Assembly: GCF_001640805.2 (NCBI RefSeq)
Contig: NC_066842.1
Location: forward strand, 23,062,075 to 23,126,074
Direction: 5' to 3'
Origin: Lates calcarifer
Taxonomy: Eukaryota; Chordata; Actinopteri; Centropomidae
Length of the DNA stretch: 64,000 nucleotides
The stretch's first letter is position 1. The number at the start of each line of letters is the position of its first letter. The position numbers were made by a program, and so were the translations under genes. This document shows positions 1 through 12,925 of this stretch, in pieces. The notes beneath the pieces were generated by a model. The model was not told the DNA's origin and searched no databases. It saw only the letters and a list, made by a program, of their open reading frames with translations.

Positions 1-76
1 TCATCAGGGTCAATATACATGCGTCCAAGCATGTGCATGTACATGTATATGTGTGTACTGTGTACAATGTACTGAC

Positions 77-147
77 CTCAAACACATATTCACTGGTGTC
101 TTCAGGCTTGTGTGTCACTCCTCTCAGCAGCACCCTCTCAATCACCA
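77..147 (-). CDS. zcchc14: zcchc14 coding exon 3
   Basis: A 71-base exon with acceptor CTTTCAG and donor GTCAGT. With the single base carried from exon 2 it reads V-VIERVLLRGVTHKPEDTSEY-VFE, in line with human VSVEKIDLKGLSHTKNDRNV and following residues, the start of the PX-like fold. Phase 1 in, phase 0 out. It is too short to appear as an open frame. Confidence 0.88.
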
Positions 148-2246
148 CTGAAAGAAGAGCAGACTGTTTCACAGATGATTAACCACACTTCACAACTTTA
201 CACAGTCCAGTAAAGCTTGGCAAACTGCACTAAAACATTTGAGCATATTAGACAGTTGCTTTAACACATCGGTCATTTAGGATTAGCTGAAATAGCCTGG
301 AGGAATTTAAACTTGGCCTAATATCAAAAGTAATAAATCATGTGAGGAAGAAACCAAAAGCTACAGGTGAACAGACTTGACTTTGCATGAGGGTCAAAGG
401 TCACAGCCCACTGAAATACAGTACCATAAAGTTTTACCTGCTCCATATTACAAATGAATGTGGCACACAATATGCAAGAAGTTGGTGTGATTACTCCATG
501 TTGATTACAGCTCCAGGTGCTGAAATTTGTTTCCTGAATTATGTTGCAATATAGTCCCTAACTACATGTATTTTAACTGCTAGTTGACAGCACAGTTAAT
601 GAATGGCTGTTGTCATTGTTGACTTAGCTAGCTTACTCCTTAGTACTCTGAAGAAGCACAGTAGCTTTTTGTTTAGTCCAGTTTAAGAAGTGCAAAGGTG
701 CATTGTTTTACTTCACAGGGTACTTAATGGCCCTTCAAAAGCAATCTGGATAACTGAACAGCAGGTCAGTAGGTTAGGGATAGTACAAGATGGCTCTTAA
801 TCAACAACAGTTTTTAATCTGTCATTTATTTTCATGCAAAAATGCTGAAAACTCAATTGTTCAAGCTTCTGAAGACCTGCTGCTTTTCTATGTTTTATAA
901 CACAGTAAAATGATATATGTAAAGTGAACATCTTTTAAGGTCTTATAAATAAATAATTGCATCATCTTGAGCGCTGGTAAATTGTGTGCAAATTTGCCAT
1001 CCCTAGATCCATGTGTAGATCCACGCTGCTACAATTTATCCCCTAAATATTTCTCTTTGTATTAGGTCATGTGGGCCAAGTTGTAAATCAATAAACAGGG
1101 ACATATTTAATTCTAATATGATTTTTGCATCAATATAATGATGCACTTTGTCAGGTCTGGATTAACCAAAGACAGAGAAATCTAGTTAAACAATCCAATA
1201 GCAATTTCTCAATTAATTTTAATAACATATACTGTGATGTCATGATTCATATCACGAACTCAGTTTTTAAGTAAACTAAAATGTTTAATCATTTAGATCA
1301 CTTGTTAATTAAATAATATACTTGTTACCTCCAATAATTGCCTTTATTGCCCCTCATATTTTTGTTATCAGCTTGTCAGTCACTTTGCAACACTTTGCAT
1401 TGCACTAGCCTGTACAAAATGTGCTACACAAATAAAGTTGGATTGATTGATTGGCAATGATATGATATGAGTATATCTCAAAATATAACCCAAAAATACA
1501 TAGTGCATACTCTTAATATCCTCCTTCCACTTTCTTTCAGTAGCCTCAACTACTATTTACACCTTTGTATTTTGCTGCTAATTCATCACCACTTTTGCTG
1601 GACCTCTAGCTGCATATTCATATGCCAATGAGCCAAATTCAAATCTGTGAGATCTTAGTGTGAGAGCTGCTTGTCTTGTCTTGTCCATTCATCTATGGCA
1701 ATTTGAACCATTTGATACTCCTTGACTATTAATAACTTGGAGATCTCTGGCTCTGTACACTCATGGTCCACAACTATGAGTGACTAAATTGAATACAGTT
1801 GCTTCTGCACAACTCATTCATAATGCTGCTCTCCACCTGGGTCCAGCTTCCCCAAAAATCTGCTTACTGTCCAGTGCCACCTGTACACTACCCCTCCACC
1901 CCACCCATCTTTCTCTTTCCTTGATACCTTTGGTAAAATTCTCATTTCACATTGCTTGTAAGTTGACTTCTCCGTCTGCCTCAGGTGGAAAGGCAGGTTA
2001 GGGCTGCTCCATTGCTATTAGATCCATGTCATTAGATAGAAAGTGAAATGTGGGGATGCTAAATAGAGGGGTGTGTGCTTGAGCAAGAAGACCCCCAGGT
2101 ATTGATTTAGACATATTAGACTCCACAAGTCTCTATTTGAAACCTCATCAGGCATGCAGGGACAAGCAGCAGGGGAGGGGAGGACATGAAGAGGAGGAGG
2201 ATAAAGAATAAAGAGAGGATAAAGGAGGAAAGAGAGAGAGGAGTTA

Positions 2247-2289
<43 letters not shown>

Positions 2290-2829
2290 ACCCCTCACCA
2301 CCTTGTTGTGGGCCTGTTGAACAGCAGCTGTGGAGGGCACAAAATGCCACCTGCCATTCACACACATGCAGACACATAGAGAACTGCCCTCACACATAAG
2401 TCTAATAGTGTATGTACATGACATGCTGATGACATGGTCAAGAGAAGAGTTTTAGTTATCTTTCAAAGAGATAATACGCTGATAAAAATCTGTCATGTTG
2501 CCTCTGTAACTGTTTTACTTTACAATTTACACGTGTGCTCTATAAAACATGTTGTAAAATTTACACGAGGTGTGGCTCATTCTGCCAGAAGAGGCAAACA
2601 CTGTAAACACACACAGGGAAAATAGGGCATGGCATATAAAATTTAACTGTCTACTGTGTCTAATATGTGTGTATGCTTCTCTGCATTCATCTTTTATGTC
2701 TTTCTACATACTGAATACCTTTGATGTGTATGTATATTTTACATGGGTGACAGCCACGCGCCGTGACCATGAGGTAGTGAGAAAGTTGAGTATTGTGTTA
2801 CAGAGGCATCGGAGCCAAGGTGTGTGTGT

Positions 2830-2928
<99 letters not shown>

Positions 2929-5900
2929 GAGAGAGAGAGAGAGTACTCAAATGTTGAGACAGATCCTAAAATTGTATCACAATAGCGATAACTGATTAGG
3001 TTTGGAAAAGGTCTGGCGATACCTGAAACCACATGCATCCTTAGGAGACATACAACACTGCAGCTGACACATGCATGCACATCACACACACACACACCTC
3101 TGCCTTAGGCCAGCATTCTTTAAGCTTAGTTATAGTGTTCAGATGTGCCAGCATGCCACATCTTGTTCATATGGGCTTAACTGAGTTGTACAACAAGACA
3201 CATACTTCATGCTGATATGCAAAGGTGGAGGGTTGTGGTGAAGTAAGTAAGAAAGACAGAGAGATCCTGAGATAAAGAAAAGTAAAAAGTAGCAGAACAC
3301 AACACCACAGAAGAGAATATTTCCATAACCATTCCTGAAGCCTTCATGTCTTGTAAATAATGCAGGATGCAACAATATAGCTGACATACAAAATCAGCAA
3401 CCTCTGTACTGACTGCACTAGTAGCTCACCTTTTCCTGCTTTCCCCTGCTGGATCTTTGTTGGTGCTGCTGTATCAAGGCCCTGCCCAGCAGGTAAAGAA
3501 AGAGGCAGATGAGGAGGAGGTGGTGGAGGAGGAGGTGGCAGGGGAGAAGGAGGGGGGTCTGGGAGAGGAGGAGTGAGGTCCTGGCTGATGGCTTGGTCGC
3601 CTCGTCCCATGGTGACCCCTGAGCCCGGCCCCGAGACTGTGCTGGCCTCTCTGGTCTGGCTCTGAAGTTACAGGGGTGAGAGATCATTTAGCAGGAGAGG
3701 GGTTAGCACCACAGAGCAAAGGTCAGGGATAACTAGATGCAGTACCTACTCAGCCTTAAGTAGAGCTTGTTTGTGCACTGAAGCATGTGTGGTATGAATG
3801 TAACACTGACCTCCAGGTGCAACTTTGAGGTAGAATTATTCAATGGAAACTGTGCACTTGTGTCATGTTTATCATTTAATGTGAAATATATATCATTCTA
3901 TATCCCACGGAACAACAAAATATAGGCAGATTACATTAAAAAAGCCTTTTTTAGGTCCTTGTGTCATATTAATCATACAAAGTGAAATTTGTCTTTGCAT
4001 ACAGATGAGTCAACTGCAGAAAAGCAAATAGTGAATTGTGCTTCTGCAGAAACAGTGCCACACTGTTGTCCCCCTCTTCTCAACCAGTTGCCTTCACAGT
4101 CCGGCGTGGGCACAAAAACACACACAAGGCCACATTCAACAACTAACTAGATGCCATGCAATGCTTAAGCTCTGTGCTGTCACTGCTTCAACAAATCTGA
4201 GGACTAAGCAACGTTCTCTCTAGGGCTGGCACAGAGCTAAAACAAAGTGAGGAGAAAGATCTGGCGGCGCAGAGCAAACCAATATTTAACCAGGCCCGTC
4301 GACTGAGAGGGCGCTCTTATTTATAGCAACGCCCTCGAGGAGCAATTTTAGGGAGAAAGAGTTGACATCAGTTGACATCAGTTGACATCACACATTTAGT
4401 CCTGAAGCTGCCTATTACTGTTGGACAAACTGCTGCTTCAGCTGAAATTGGGATTAATGTGATTTGATCAAGACCACCTCAGGAACCTCCTGAACCTTTC
4501 AAACCCTGGTTAAGGAACTGCAACTTACAAACTAGAATCATTCCCTATCCCTGTGCATCTTCTTACATTTTACTTTTACTTCAGTTAGTAATTCTTCTAC
4601 ATTTTCCTGAGTGCCTTTCAAGAATCCACAGAGAATAGGAAATATATTATTTCTTTTAATCAGGAGGTTCTCTGTTTTTCTCTGAGTTTCTCTTTGAGTC
4701 TAAGAGATTACCACCAAAACCTGACTTTTATCTCTGTCAGAAAGATAAAGGATTTCCTGCCACCAAACTCAGTCACAGCTGCACTGGAATTATCTTGAGA
4801 TCACACTGTATCATCTACATGTGGGATTAAGTAAAATATACCATGGAACAGCAAAATATAAGCAGGTAACAATGTCAAAAGCCTTTTTTGTTTTAGGGTG
4901 GATTTTTCCTTCAATGTATTTGTATGCAACTTCAACTGATTAAAGCTGCTCTAATCAATATTTCAATAGGAACACTGGATCAAATGATTATGTATGATGT
5001 GAAAGGAGCTGCCCATAGTGACAAACTCACAGAGAAACCGTTTTCTCTGCAGTTTGTTTGCAACCTTACTGGTCTGGTTCACTCTCACTGCTCTCATCAA
5101 AGTCATTTCCAGCCACAGGCAGCGAAAAAGCTCTAAAAAAACCCTTTGTACTCTGCATGTCCAGCAACAAACGGCAGACACAAAAAATTATCAATGGGCT
5201 GAGCATAGTGTAGCATTTAGCAGGTAAAGAGACAGATTTATTTCCTTTGTAGAAGGTAGAGATCAAAACAGAGCCAAAGAGAAAGAGAAGATTGGACTTA
5301 CATTCGTCAAATGTCCAGAAACACAACTCCATATGAAATCTCATTTTGATATGTGTCTGAGACATATAAATAGGGAACTGTTAGCCTATTGATGTTGGTC
5401 ATATCATCTTTAGAAGGCAGTAATATGCCACTGCTGCATTTATAGCTCATGGTGCTGCCCTCAAGAGGCCAAAAACATCCCTCAAACAACAACAATTAAA
5501 TAATTAGAACAGATTTTTTAAACCATCTATTCTTTGTGCATGATTAATAAATGTTTTACTGAAAGCAGAACTTTAACATGTGGCAATCCTGTACCACAAA
5601 CTGTCAGGCTCTGACACAAACAACACAGTTCATAAATCCCTTAAGCCCACAAGATTATGAAATATTACCCCAACCCAAAGCCAGTATTGTAAACACTTTG
5701 TCACTATAATACTCTGTTTATAAGTTTAATTACACATTATCCTTGACATGTAAACAAGGCAAGGAAATTCAGAGCCATTGGACTGATTTGAGCCACATAA
5801 TTCTGTTTGTCATGGAGATCCAACCACATAAGTTCATCCTCAGTGATCTAAATATAAAATTTAAGTCAATAAGGATAAAGCTCAATTTATCATTTACTGT

Positions 5901-6049
5901 AACTTACCATGTAATGTTCTCTGTATAAACACTATACTTACTGTAATACATTGTTGTGTCATACAGTTTATAGCATTAAGAATTCAGAGTGTGCAGCTGT
6001 CTCCTCCTTCTTCAAAGGAAAAACCCGATATGTGCCATTGCATAGAATA

Positions 6050-6091
<42 letters not shown>

Positions 6092-8174
6092 CATGAGGCA
6101 GTAGATCTGAAAACAATTAAGTGTGCTACTGCCACATCCGCATGTTACTCGCCCAACCTGCCAACTCTCTGCTCTGTCTGCAGACTGTATGTGAGGGGAA
6201 GGAGACTCTGACTCTGTAACACTGTCGGTGCATGGAGTAAAAAAAGCACTCATGAAGGAGAACAACGTGAAGGAGAAACAGAAAAACAAGAGGTGTGGAA
6301 AAGAAATAATGACACGTTTTGGACAGCATGTGAACGTCCCTGCTTGTAGCAGCAGTGCCGTAAAAACAACTTCAAACTATAAAACCCCGACTGTGTGCTG
6401 ACAGCAACTCCTCCTCCGTCTCCTACAAAGTCAGCTTAACTCTCCTCTTAATTCTGACACTGGCATTGTTTTTTACAGGTATATAAAGCACTCATATAAT
6501 AGGGTCATTACTACAGGCCCAACAGATGTGGCCAACGTACTGTATGTACTGGTCATAACTCTGTACTTCTGTTGCTAGATCCCACTGGAGAAAACCAAAT
6601 TCAACAATTTTTCCTCTGGAGTGACTCGGCATCCAGCTGCTTTGTGTTAAAATAAGCTTATGCAAGTTGACTTAAAATCCTGGAGGAAAAACTGGCTGCA
6701 GTGACGAGTGCAGCACTAAAATCTTATGTGCTGTGGCAGACAGTAACGAAGCACAACTGCACTTAAATACAATTTTAAGGGATCTGGACTTAAATGAGTA
6801 TTTACACATCTTTATGTATATACTCAACTACAGTTAAGATAAAGTTTTCTACTTTTTATTCCACCATGTTTACCTTACAGCTATAGTTACTGTTAAAGAA
6901 AAAGATGTAGATTGCTTGAAAGAAGATACAACACAAATACAAAGTAAAATTCATCAACAATTAACACTTTCTCCATCCAGTGCACTTACGGCTTTAACTG
7001 TTACAGCCTTGTTCTGGTATGACCAGTAGCATATGGTGGCTAATGTTAGCTAATGTTCAAAACCCTTAGATAGATATTGCTGTTCTTTACTTGTGTATGT
7101 TGTGTTGTGTGTGCACAATGCTCTATCATGTCACAGATAGTATTTCATTGTTGTGACTGGAGTGAAACAAGAATTAAATGCACAAGGAGACACGTTTGTT
7201 GTTTCCTGCTTGTGGTATCCCACTTAATCTCAGTCAGATTGCCTAATGGCAACCTTTAAAGCTCAAGAGAATCACACAGGAAATGAAGGGGGATTCAGTG
7301 TGCCATTATCCTGTAGCTGCCACTTGTGGCCACAGTGACGGCTGCTTTGGTGGATTTACTTAGTTAAAGCTACATTAATTGATTTTAACGGCTCTTGGGG
7401 CAGTAGAACAAGTTGTAAATACAACACTGAATTATGAACTTAAAAATCTGTTGTTGAAAATGTATTAGTGAACATTGCCGAATCACACAGACACTGAGAA
7501 ATGTTAGCATTCCTTTATAGCTGTGTTTCTGAACACCTGACTCAGTCCAGTATTTTCTCTCCCTCTAGCTCTTTTTTCACCAACCCCTACGAGACATATC
7601 TGGCTCTTAAGCCACTAAATGCTCCACTATGCTCCCCAGCTAGATGCCTATTTTGTCTGTGTGCCATTTGGTGCTGGACAGGTAGCATTAAAATAGATTT
7701 ATCAAGAGTCCTCGCTTTGAAGTAGCTGCCTAATGTGTCTAATGAGAGCTGTGAGAGTGAGCCAAAACCCTAAAGTTGCAGGCCATAAAACCAAAACAGT
7801 GTGCTGAAAGACACACTCTGTAGATCTGAGAGACTGCAGATGGATAATAGTTTTTGTTGGGTTAATCACTTCAAGTGATCCCTTTCACATTACTCATAGT
7901 CAATTGATATTTTGTACATATAAAAATATTGATAAGTGCAGCTTTAAGAGAAGGTTTTGAGTGATGGCTACTGCTAGACCAGGAGTCAAGGTTTTCCTCC
8001 TAGCACTGCAGCTAGCATGAACCTTCAGCTATTGTGTCAAATATACCTACAGTAGGTGACAGTTGGCCAAGCTAAAAGCTGCTCCACTGTATATCATAAT
8101 GGATATGACTCCTCTGGTTTACAATGAAACCCTGTCATTCCCTTCAGAGAGCACTGAGGGAAGGAAAGAGAACT

Positions 8175-8207
<33 letters not shown>

Positions 8208-11200
8208 TAAGAGCATTTATAACTTCCCGGGGATTCACTGGAGACACACACACATAAGCACGCACTCACAGACACACATACACACACCACAGAGGGTTGA
8301 TTTCAGCATAGAGAAATGTGCTGACCTGCACTAAGCAGGAGCCAAGGGCAACAAAACACTAAATACAAACGCTCCTCTCTGAGCTGGGTACTTTCCCTTC
8401 ACTGCTCACACATGTTTCAACAGTGTGCCTGTCTGCTTCTGTGTGAACACTGAAGTGTTTGTGTGTCTATGTCTTTGTGGAAGACGGGGACAAAATAACC
8501 AATGTTTTGCTTGATTCATTTTGTTTTTCCATCTCTCTTTATCTCACACTGATAAATAGTTTCTCTCTCTCAGATTTCTATCATGCCTGATTCATGTCTA
8601 CATAATCCAGTTTCTGCAGGATGATCCCAGATGTTACTGTTAGAGAGGGTTAATGGACTACTCATTTCCCTGCATCGTTGGGAAATCCCCTCCTCTCCCT
8701 CCTCCTGTGATCCCCACCTTTTATTACAACATATTCAGACAGAGGGACCGCATATGGTTGTAAACAACTGTCTTTTTCTTCCTGCCTTCTTTTATCATCA
8801 GTATTTGGATGTTTTTTGGTTGACCACTGATGTTGTTATTATATTGTTGGTATTGTTGGTGTTTGTTTTACAAGAAGAGTACATTTCTTTACATTTCAAA
8901 ACATATATCAAATGGCAGGCCAGTTTGGTTCCAAAAAGGTTGATGGTTCAAATTCCACATTCACCTTTACTAGCTCAGGATTAGCCATTAGACTTTAGCC
9001 ATAAAAAAGGTGGAGAGCCAAAAAATGTATTCCAAATACGGGAATTCTGAACATCTGGGAAAAGGAAACTGACAGCACACGTCATTATCTGTTTGTATTC
9101 CCAAATGTTCTTAAACAGCTATTCATGCACTCAGTTGTGCTGCACAGAAATACACATACACAAATACAGCTCACAACATGTGAGGGTTAATGAATGTTGT
9201 TTTATGTATGACAATGGTGCTGGACTGCACTACACTGCTTCTGTTACACATTAGCATAGATGTATCTGATGTAGTTTGTGTCCAAACAAAATCCTTCTTT
9301 GGCTCTTCTCTTAATTTTCTTGATGGTTAAGTAATAATATGTTAATCATGTGTCTTATGTTTGGCTTGTGTTCATCATTTGCTTTTATTTATTGATATAC
9401 AACAGCTGTTCGGTTTGGATGCAATTTCATTAAAGCTTTTATATTCACAACTCAAAACACCTGCTGTGCGTTGGCTCCAGCAATGAGAACACCAAAAGTG
9501 TTACAGACAGAGAAAGAACTTAGTAGTTTGCAAATGAGTTTTTTTTAATTATTTGGAAGACCTGTCCTGATGCTAGCTAGCACTCTTCTTTCCACCTTTT
9601 GCTGGCACATTGCTATGATTCTTGGTAATTATAGAGTCAAACAAGCATAATGGTGTACTGTGTAGCAATGTGCTTCCTTCAGCCATGCTAGAGGAGCCCG
9701 AGATGCATAGAGGATATGAAAGCACTGCTCCGTAGCTCCACTAAACAGGATACCTAATCCATTATCCACTCAACTAATATGGAACCAAATGATACACAAT
9801 GGCGTAAGAGTTGTACCACAGCTCCAACTTACTGTTCACGTTCTTCACGTGACCTCTGTTTCAAATTTGATTTGTGTTTTAAGATTGTATTTTGTGTTTT
9901 AATTTGTAGACTACATAGCTATAATGAAGTGTTTCCATGTTTCGTGCTGTTTATCTACTTTTAGTTAAATTAATCTGTGTACACTTATACACATTCACAT
10001 TCATTATTAAATGGAAATTAAGATCAGATTTTTTTTAATGCTGTTATAATCCCAATTGCAACAGCAGCTTTTAGATATACACAAGTAGAATTTCAAGCTA
10101 TAATTTCAAATAATTTAAATTTAAGAAAGCTTCCAGTTTGTGGCAGCATCTTATGTATGTAGTGAACAACAGATGAACCCAAAAATGGTGGTCCATTCCT
10201 TCCAAAGAAAGCTACACACTACAGCATACACTGCAAAAAGTTTCTCTCTCTTTTGCATTCACTTGCTAGCAGAATCCACACTGAAGACATTAACTACCTT
10301 TTAGCTGGTTAGCCTGACTTAAACTACCAAACATTAACAAAATGGGATAAAACTACCAGAACCACAGATGACATTGAAATCCTTTCTACCGCTACATAAA
10401 TGTTTGAGTTATAACTGAAGTCTTCTCCGCTGTTGGAAAGTAACAGTAACAAAGCTGACAAACACTGACTAAGTTGCTACTTACCTTGTGCCAACAGGTG
10501 CAGTGTGTGTGGCAGGGTTGGCAGGCAGACAGAGGCAGGTACGCAGCACTGGCGTCAGGCAGAGGAGCAGGCAGCGGGGGAGGCCAGAGGGAGGGAAACA
10601 GTCTGATGGTGATAGTGGTGATGTGGCTGAGTGTAACAGGCAGCAGCTCTATCCCCGCAAGGCCCTACTGCCTGAACCTCTCCTGTTCCTCCGCTGCTAA
10701 CCTAGAACAACCAACAGGTGTAGTATGAAGCCAAAGAGTACAAATGTGACCCTCTGTAACACACCTGGTAAAGATGTGGCAATATTTGTTTTGAATTTTT
10801 CAATCAAGCGTGATTAAAAGACCTTTTGCTGCCTTGCGCCAATTCTTGTTTTACTGTAAAGCGTGAAATCATATATTAAGTGTAAAAAGTATTAATGATT
10901 AATAAATCAATTCAGTATTGCTCAACTTTTTGCACAAACCTTTACTGGCTATGACTCAGTCATTTCAGATATGTTGTAGTGATTATGTCTTGTGATGAAT
11001 CAAAATAAGCATGGTAAAAACTGAGGCCTTTAAGCTCATTTTCTTGCTAGAAGAGTAAATTTATCACATAATCTATAAAGATGATGGATTTACTAGAAGT
11101 CATTATGTCTTTTTGTCAAGTCAACTAACAAGATCTTTAATCTGACCTCAGCTGTGGTCGACATCCCAACCTCCTGTTCACTGCAAGCCTGTCATTTACT

Positions 11201-12819
11201 TTTTCACCACTAAATAACACATGATTGAGGTCTGTTGTGTTGGCAGGCAGCCTGTCATTGACTATGTTTCACCTGTAATTTTAACATCTAAGTAACATGT
11301 GAATGTGCTGCACTCATTTGTGATACATTTCCTGAGCTGGTTTCAGAAAACCCTAAAATTTTCTTTGTAAATTCACCTGCCATAACGACACTTTCTCTTC
11401 CTCTGAGCAGGTGAAAACCTCACCTGTGGCCCCAGGCACTGGTGGATGGGCGGAGATGGTGATAACTCAGAGAGCTCACTTCACTGGATGGTAACACCCA
11501 GTGCTCTAAATTTACAGGTCACCTTGTCAGAGGGATGAGAATTCATAGCAAAGCGACAGCCTGCAGCATGTTTAGTGTGTCATCTGCCTAATCAGCTCTT
11601 TTCAATAGGACTTTAACTTCTATTTTGTTTATACCATTCACACACCAGTAAAACTATACAGGACCCTTTCTGGTGCTGCTTTCACTTCCTCTAAAAGAGC
11701 ACCCACATACAACCACACTGAAAGTCTCTTCCTCTATGTTGGACTTTTTCCACCTGACACAGTCTGCTTCCATATACTGCACATGCAAAGGGTTTATTAT
11801 TGAACAATTGTGTTGATAACTAACTAACAGGAGTTAAGTGCTAGAGTTGAAGGCAACTTGGTTTCTTGAAGACATTGATGAAACATAATTTGCCTATGTT
11901 TAAACAGAAGTTCTGTATCAGAGTATGTAAATGTTGAGAAAGTTGCATTTTTGCTGCAGAAATAAACTCCTAAAGTACAGTATGTATTTGAACATGTTTT
12001 GCCAATAGTTTCTTGACCTATTCCCCTATCTGCGCAAAAGTTGGCAAATTATTTAATCTTACATTTTGTGCTGTGTTTTACAGCACCATCTGCCACTGAG
12101 ATTTTTCAACTTGTTTCCAAATATTTTATACACTTCAGTAGTACCAATTAAATGGTTTCCAAAAAGAATTACTTCCCTTACTAGCAGATTTGTCCACTTG
12201 TAATGACAAGTGTTCATGACTGAATAGAACTTACAGCTGGTACTCCTGCTCCTTACTCCTAGTAAGTATAAGGATGTTCTATATGAGCTTTCTTGTGGCT
12301 CTGCACTCTGTCCATCCCTCTCACCTGTAGGATGTCCTGGATCTGGCTGAGCTGCTGCCTCAGTACCTGCTTCTGGTGGAAGCTGAAGGCCGGGTGATTA
12401 GAGGCCATGGTGAACAGCAACAGAAACTGTTCCTCTGTCCTCCCGTCGTTCAGCGCCAGTCCATAGTTATTGATCACCGTGTCTATGTGAGTCAATGTCC
12501 GGTACAGGACCCCCGCCGCCTCCCGGTTGTCTGAGCCAAGCAGGGCGAGGGACACCAACAGCTTGCTGCGTACCACCTCGTCGGTGATGTTGGTGAGGCC
12601 CGACAAATCGGCGGGGTTGTTGGCTTTGATCTCCGCATCCCGGAGGGAGTGGTAGTCCTTGCGGGCCAAGTCCTCTAGACAGGAGCCGAGGAAGCGGAGC
12701 TCGATGGGGACGCAGAGGTCCAGCAGCCCGCACAGGAACTCAGCTCTCTGGGCTGAGGTGAGGGAGGAGAACCAGCGGTACACCCCCTCCCTCTGGACAC
12801 AGCTCCGGCTCTCCACCAT
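77..12819 (-). CDS. zcchc14: zinc finger CCHC domain-containing protein 14, 5' part (gene-level entry, runs off left edge)
   Basis: Coding join seen in the window: 12819-12325, 3661-3430, 147-77, giving 266 codons in frame; the remaining exons lie to the left of base 1. The first 165 residues match the human ZCCHC14 N-terminus, which starts MVEKRCCLQREGVYRWFS as I recall it. ZCCHC2 is the paralogue, but it has a long Gly/Pro-rich N-terminal extension and a divergent segment where this protein reads NNYGLALNDGRT. Known role: ZCCHC14 (about 950 residues) has a SAM-like RNA-binding domain and a C-terminal CCHC knuckle and brings TENT4A/B to stem-loop RNAs, leading to mixed tailing and stabilisation. 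Neither the SAM domain nor the knuckle is in this window. The gene follows jph3 head to tail. Confidence 0.92.
1381..1458 (+). repeat. non-LTR retroposon 3' tail (ATTGATTG type)
   Basis: The stretch ends AATAAAGTTGGATTGATTGA, the AATAAA-plus-ATTG repeat that closes many fish LINE/SINE copies. Only the 3' end can be recognised. The family is not assigned. Confidence 0.5.
2247..2292. repeat. (CT)n(CA)n microsatellite
   Basis: About nine CT units followed by about fourteen CA units, in zcchc14 intron 2. Confidence 0.95.
2821..2943. repeat. compound (TG)n(TA)n(TG)n(TA)n(GA)n microsatellite
   Basis: 123 bases: TG, a long TA tract from about 2839 to 2888, TG again, TA again, then GA. This is alternating purine-pyrimidine DNA; the open frames here are read-through of the repeat. 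Confidence 0.95.
3430..3661 (-). CDS. zcchc14: zcchc14 coding exon 2, proline-rich
   Basis: Bounded by acceptor TAACTTCAG and donor GTGAGC, 232 bases, phase 0 to phase 1, so it joins exons 1 and 3 in frame. It encodes SQTREASTVSGPGSGVTMGR, then a Pro-rich stretch with a run of nine Pro, then SLPAGQGLDTAAPTKIQQGK and AGK. The human protein has an unlike Gly/Pro/Ser-rich linker at this position ending in a basic GKHSK, so sequence similarity is weak; the call rests on splice phases and position. Two other frames are open here but fit neither phase. Confidence 0.82.
4311..4390. promoter_or_regulatory. candidate intronic regulatory cluster: MEF2-like site and three ATF/CRE-like palindromes
   Basis: A MEF2-type box TTATTTATAG at about 4318-4327 lies in a locally GC-rich patch. 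It is followed by a perfect 10-base unit, GTTGACATCA, three times in tandem (4361-4390). Each unit contains TGACATCA, one base from the CRE palindrome TGACGTCA. That it acts as an enhancer is inference from the motifs only. Confidence 0.35.
4930..5340 (+). repeat. dispersed teleost repeat, family unassigned (uninterrupted copy)
   Basis: Begins near TTAAAGCTGCTCTAATCAAT and runs past GGACTTACATTCGTCAAATG. Related sequence is seen at about 23690-24017 plus 25078-25180 (split by a transposon) and at about 21020-21190. There is no coding potential. A DNA-transposon origin is likely but not shown. Confidence 0.6.
6051..6090. repeat. (CA)n microsatellite
   Basis: Twenty CA units, uninterrupted. 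Confidence 0.95.
8175..8208. repeat. (AG)n microsatellite
   Basis: AG repeat with a single GG interruption near 8194. Confidence 0.9.
12325..12819 (-). CDS. zcchc14: zcchc14 coding exon 1
   Basis: Encodes 165 residues, MVESRSCVQREGVYRWFSSL onward, ending SQIQDILQ before donor GTGAGA (phase 0). Highly conserved blocks include FLCGLLDLCVPIELRFLGSC, LEDLARKDYHSLRDAEIKAN, LTNITDEVVRSKLLVSLALL and FTMASNHPAFSFHQKQVLRQ. The start at 12819 is chosen by comparison with the human start (MVE); in-frame ATGs at 12825 and 12837 would add two or six residues. No intron interrupts the block, as expected for the family. The CpG-rich stretch upstream is the likely promoter. Confidence 0.95.
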
Positions 12820-12925
12820 CCTCATACATCCACTCAAACGGTACCTGAACTGTTATTGGTTCGACAACAACTGAATTTAGATTGTCAGACTTTCAACTTG
12901 GGAGTAAACTTGACAACAAAGGGGG

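Larger units (their letters stand above)
148..3429 (-). other. zcchc14: zcchc14 intron 2
   Basis: 3.3 kb between exons 2 and 3. It is AT-rich and holds an ATTG-type retroposon tail (about 1381-1458), a CT/CA microsatellite (2247-2292) and a compound TG/TA/GA repeat (2821-2943). I see no other coding exon. Confidence 0.85.
3662..12324 (-). other. zcchc14: zcchc14 intron 1
   Basis: 8.7 kb between exons 1 and 2. It contains a candidate regulatory patch at 4260-4392, an old dispersed repeat at about 4930-5340, a CA repeat (6051-6090) and a GA repeat (8175-8208). The rest is AT-rich sequence without recognisable coding capacity. Confidence 0.85.

Noticed and set aside
8631..8984. 117-codon open frame with a hydrophobic stretch
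   Set aside because: Lies inside zcchc14 intron 1 with no similarity I recognise and ordinary AT-rich composition; length is compatible with chance.
12660..12874. 71-codon plus-strand open frame over zcchc14 exon 1
   Set aside because: Antisense shadow of a strongly conserved exon.
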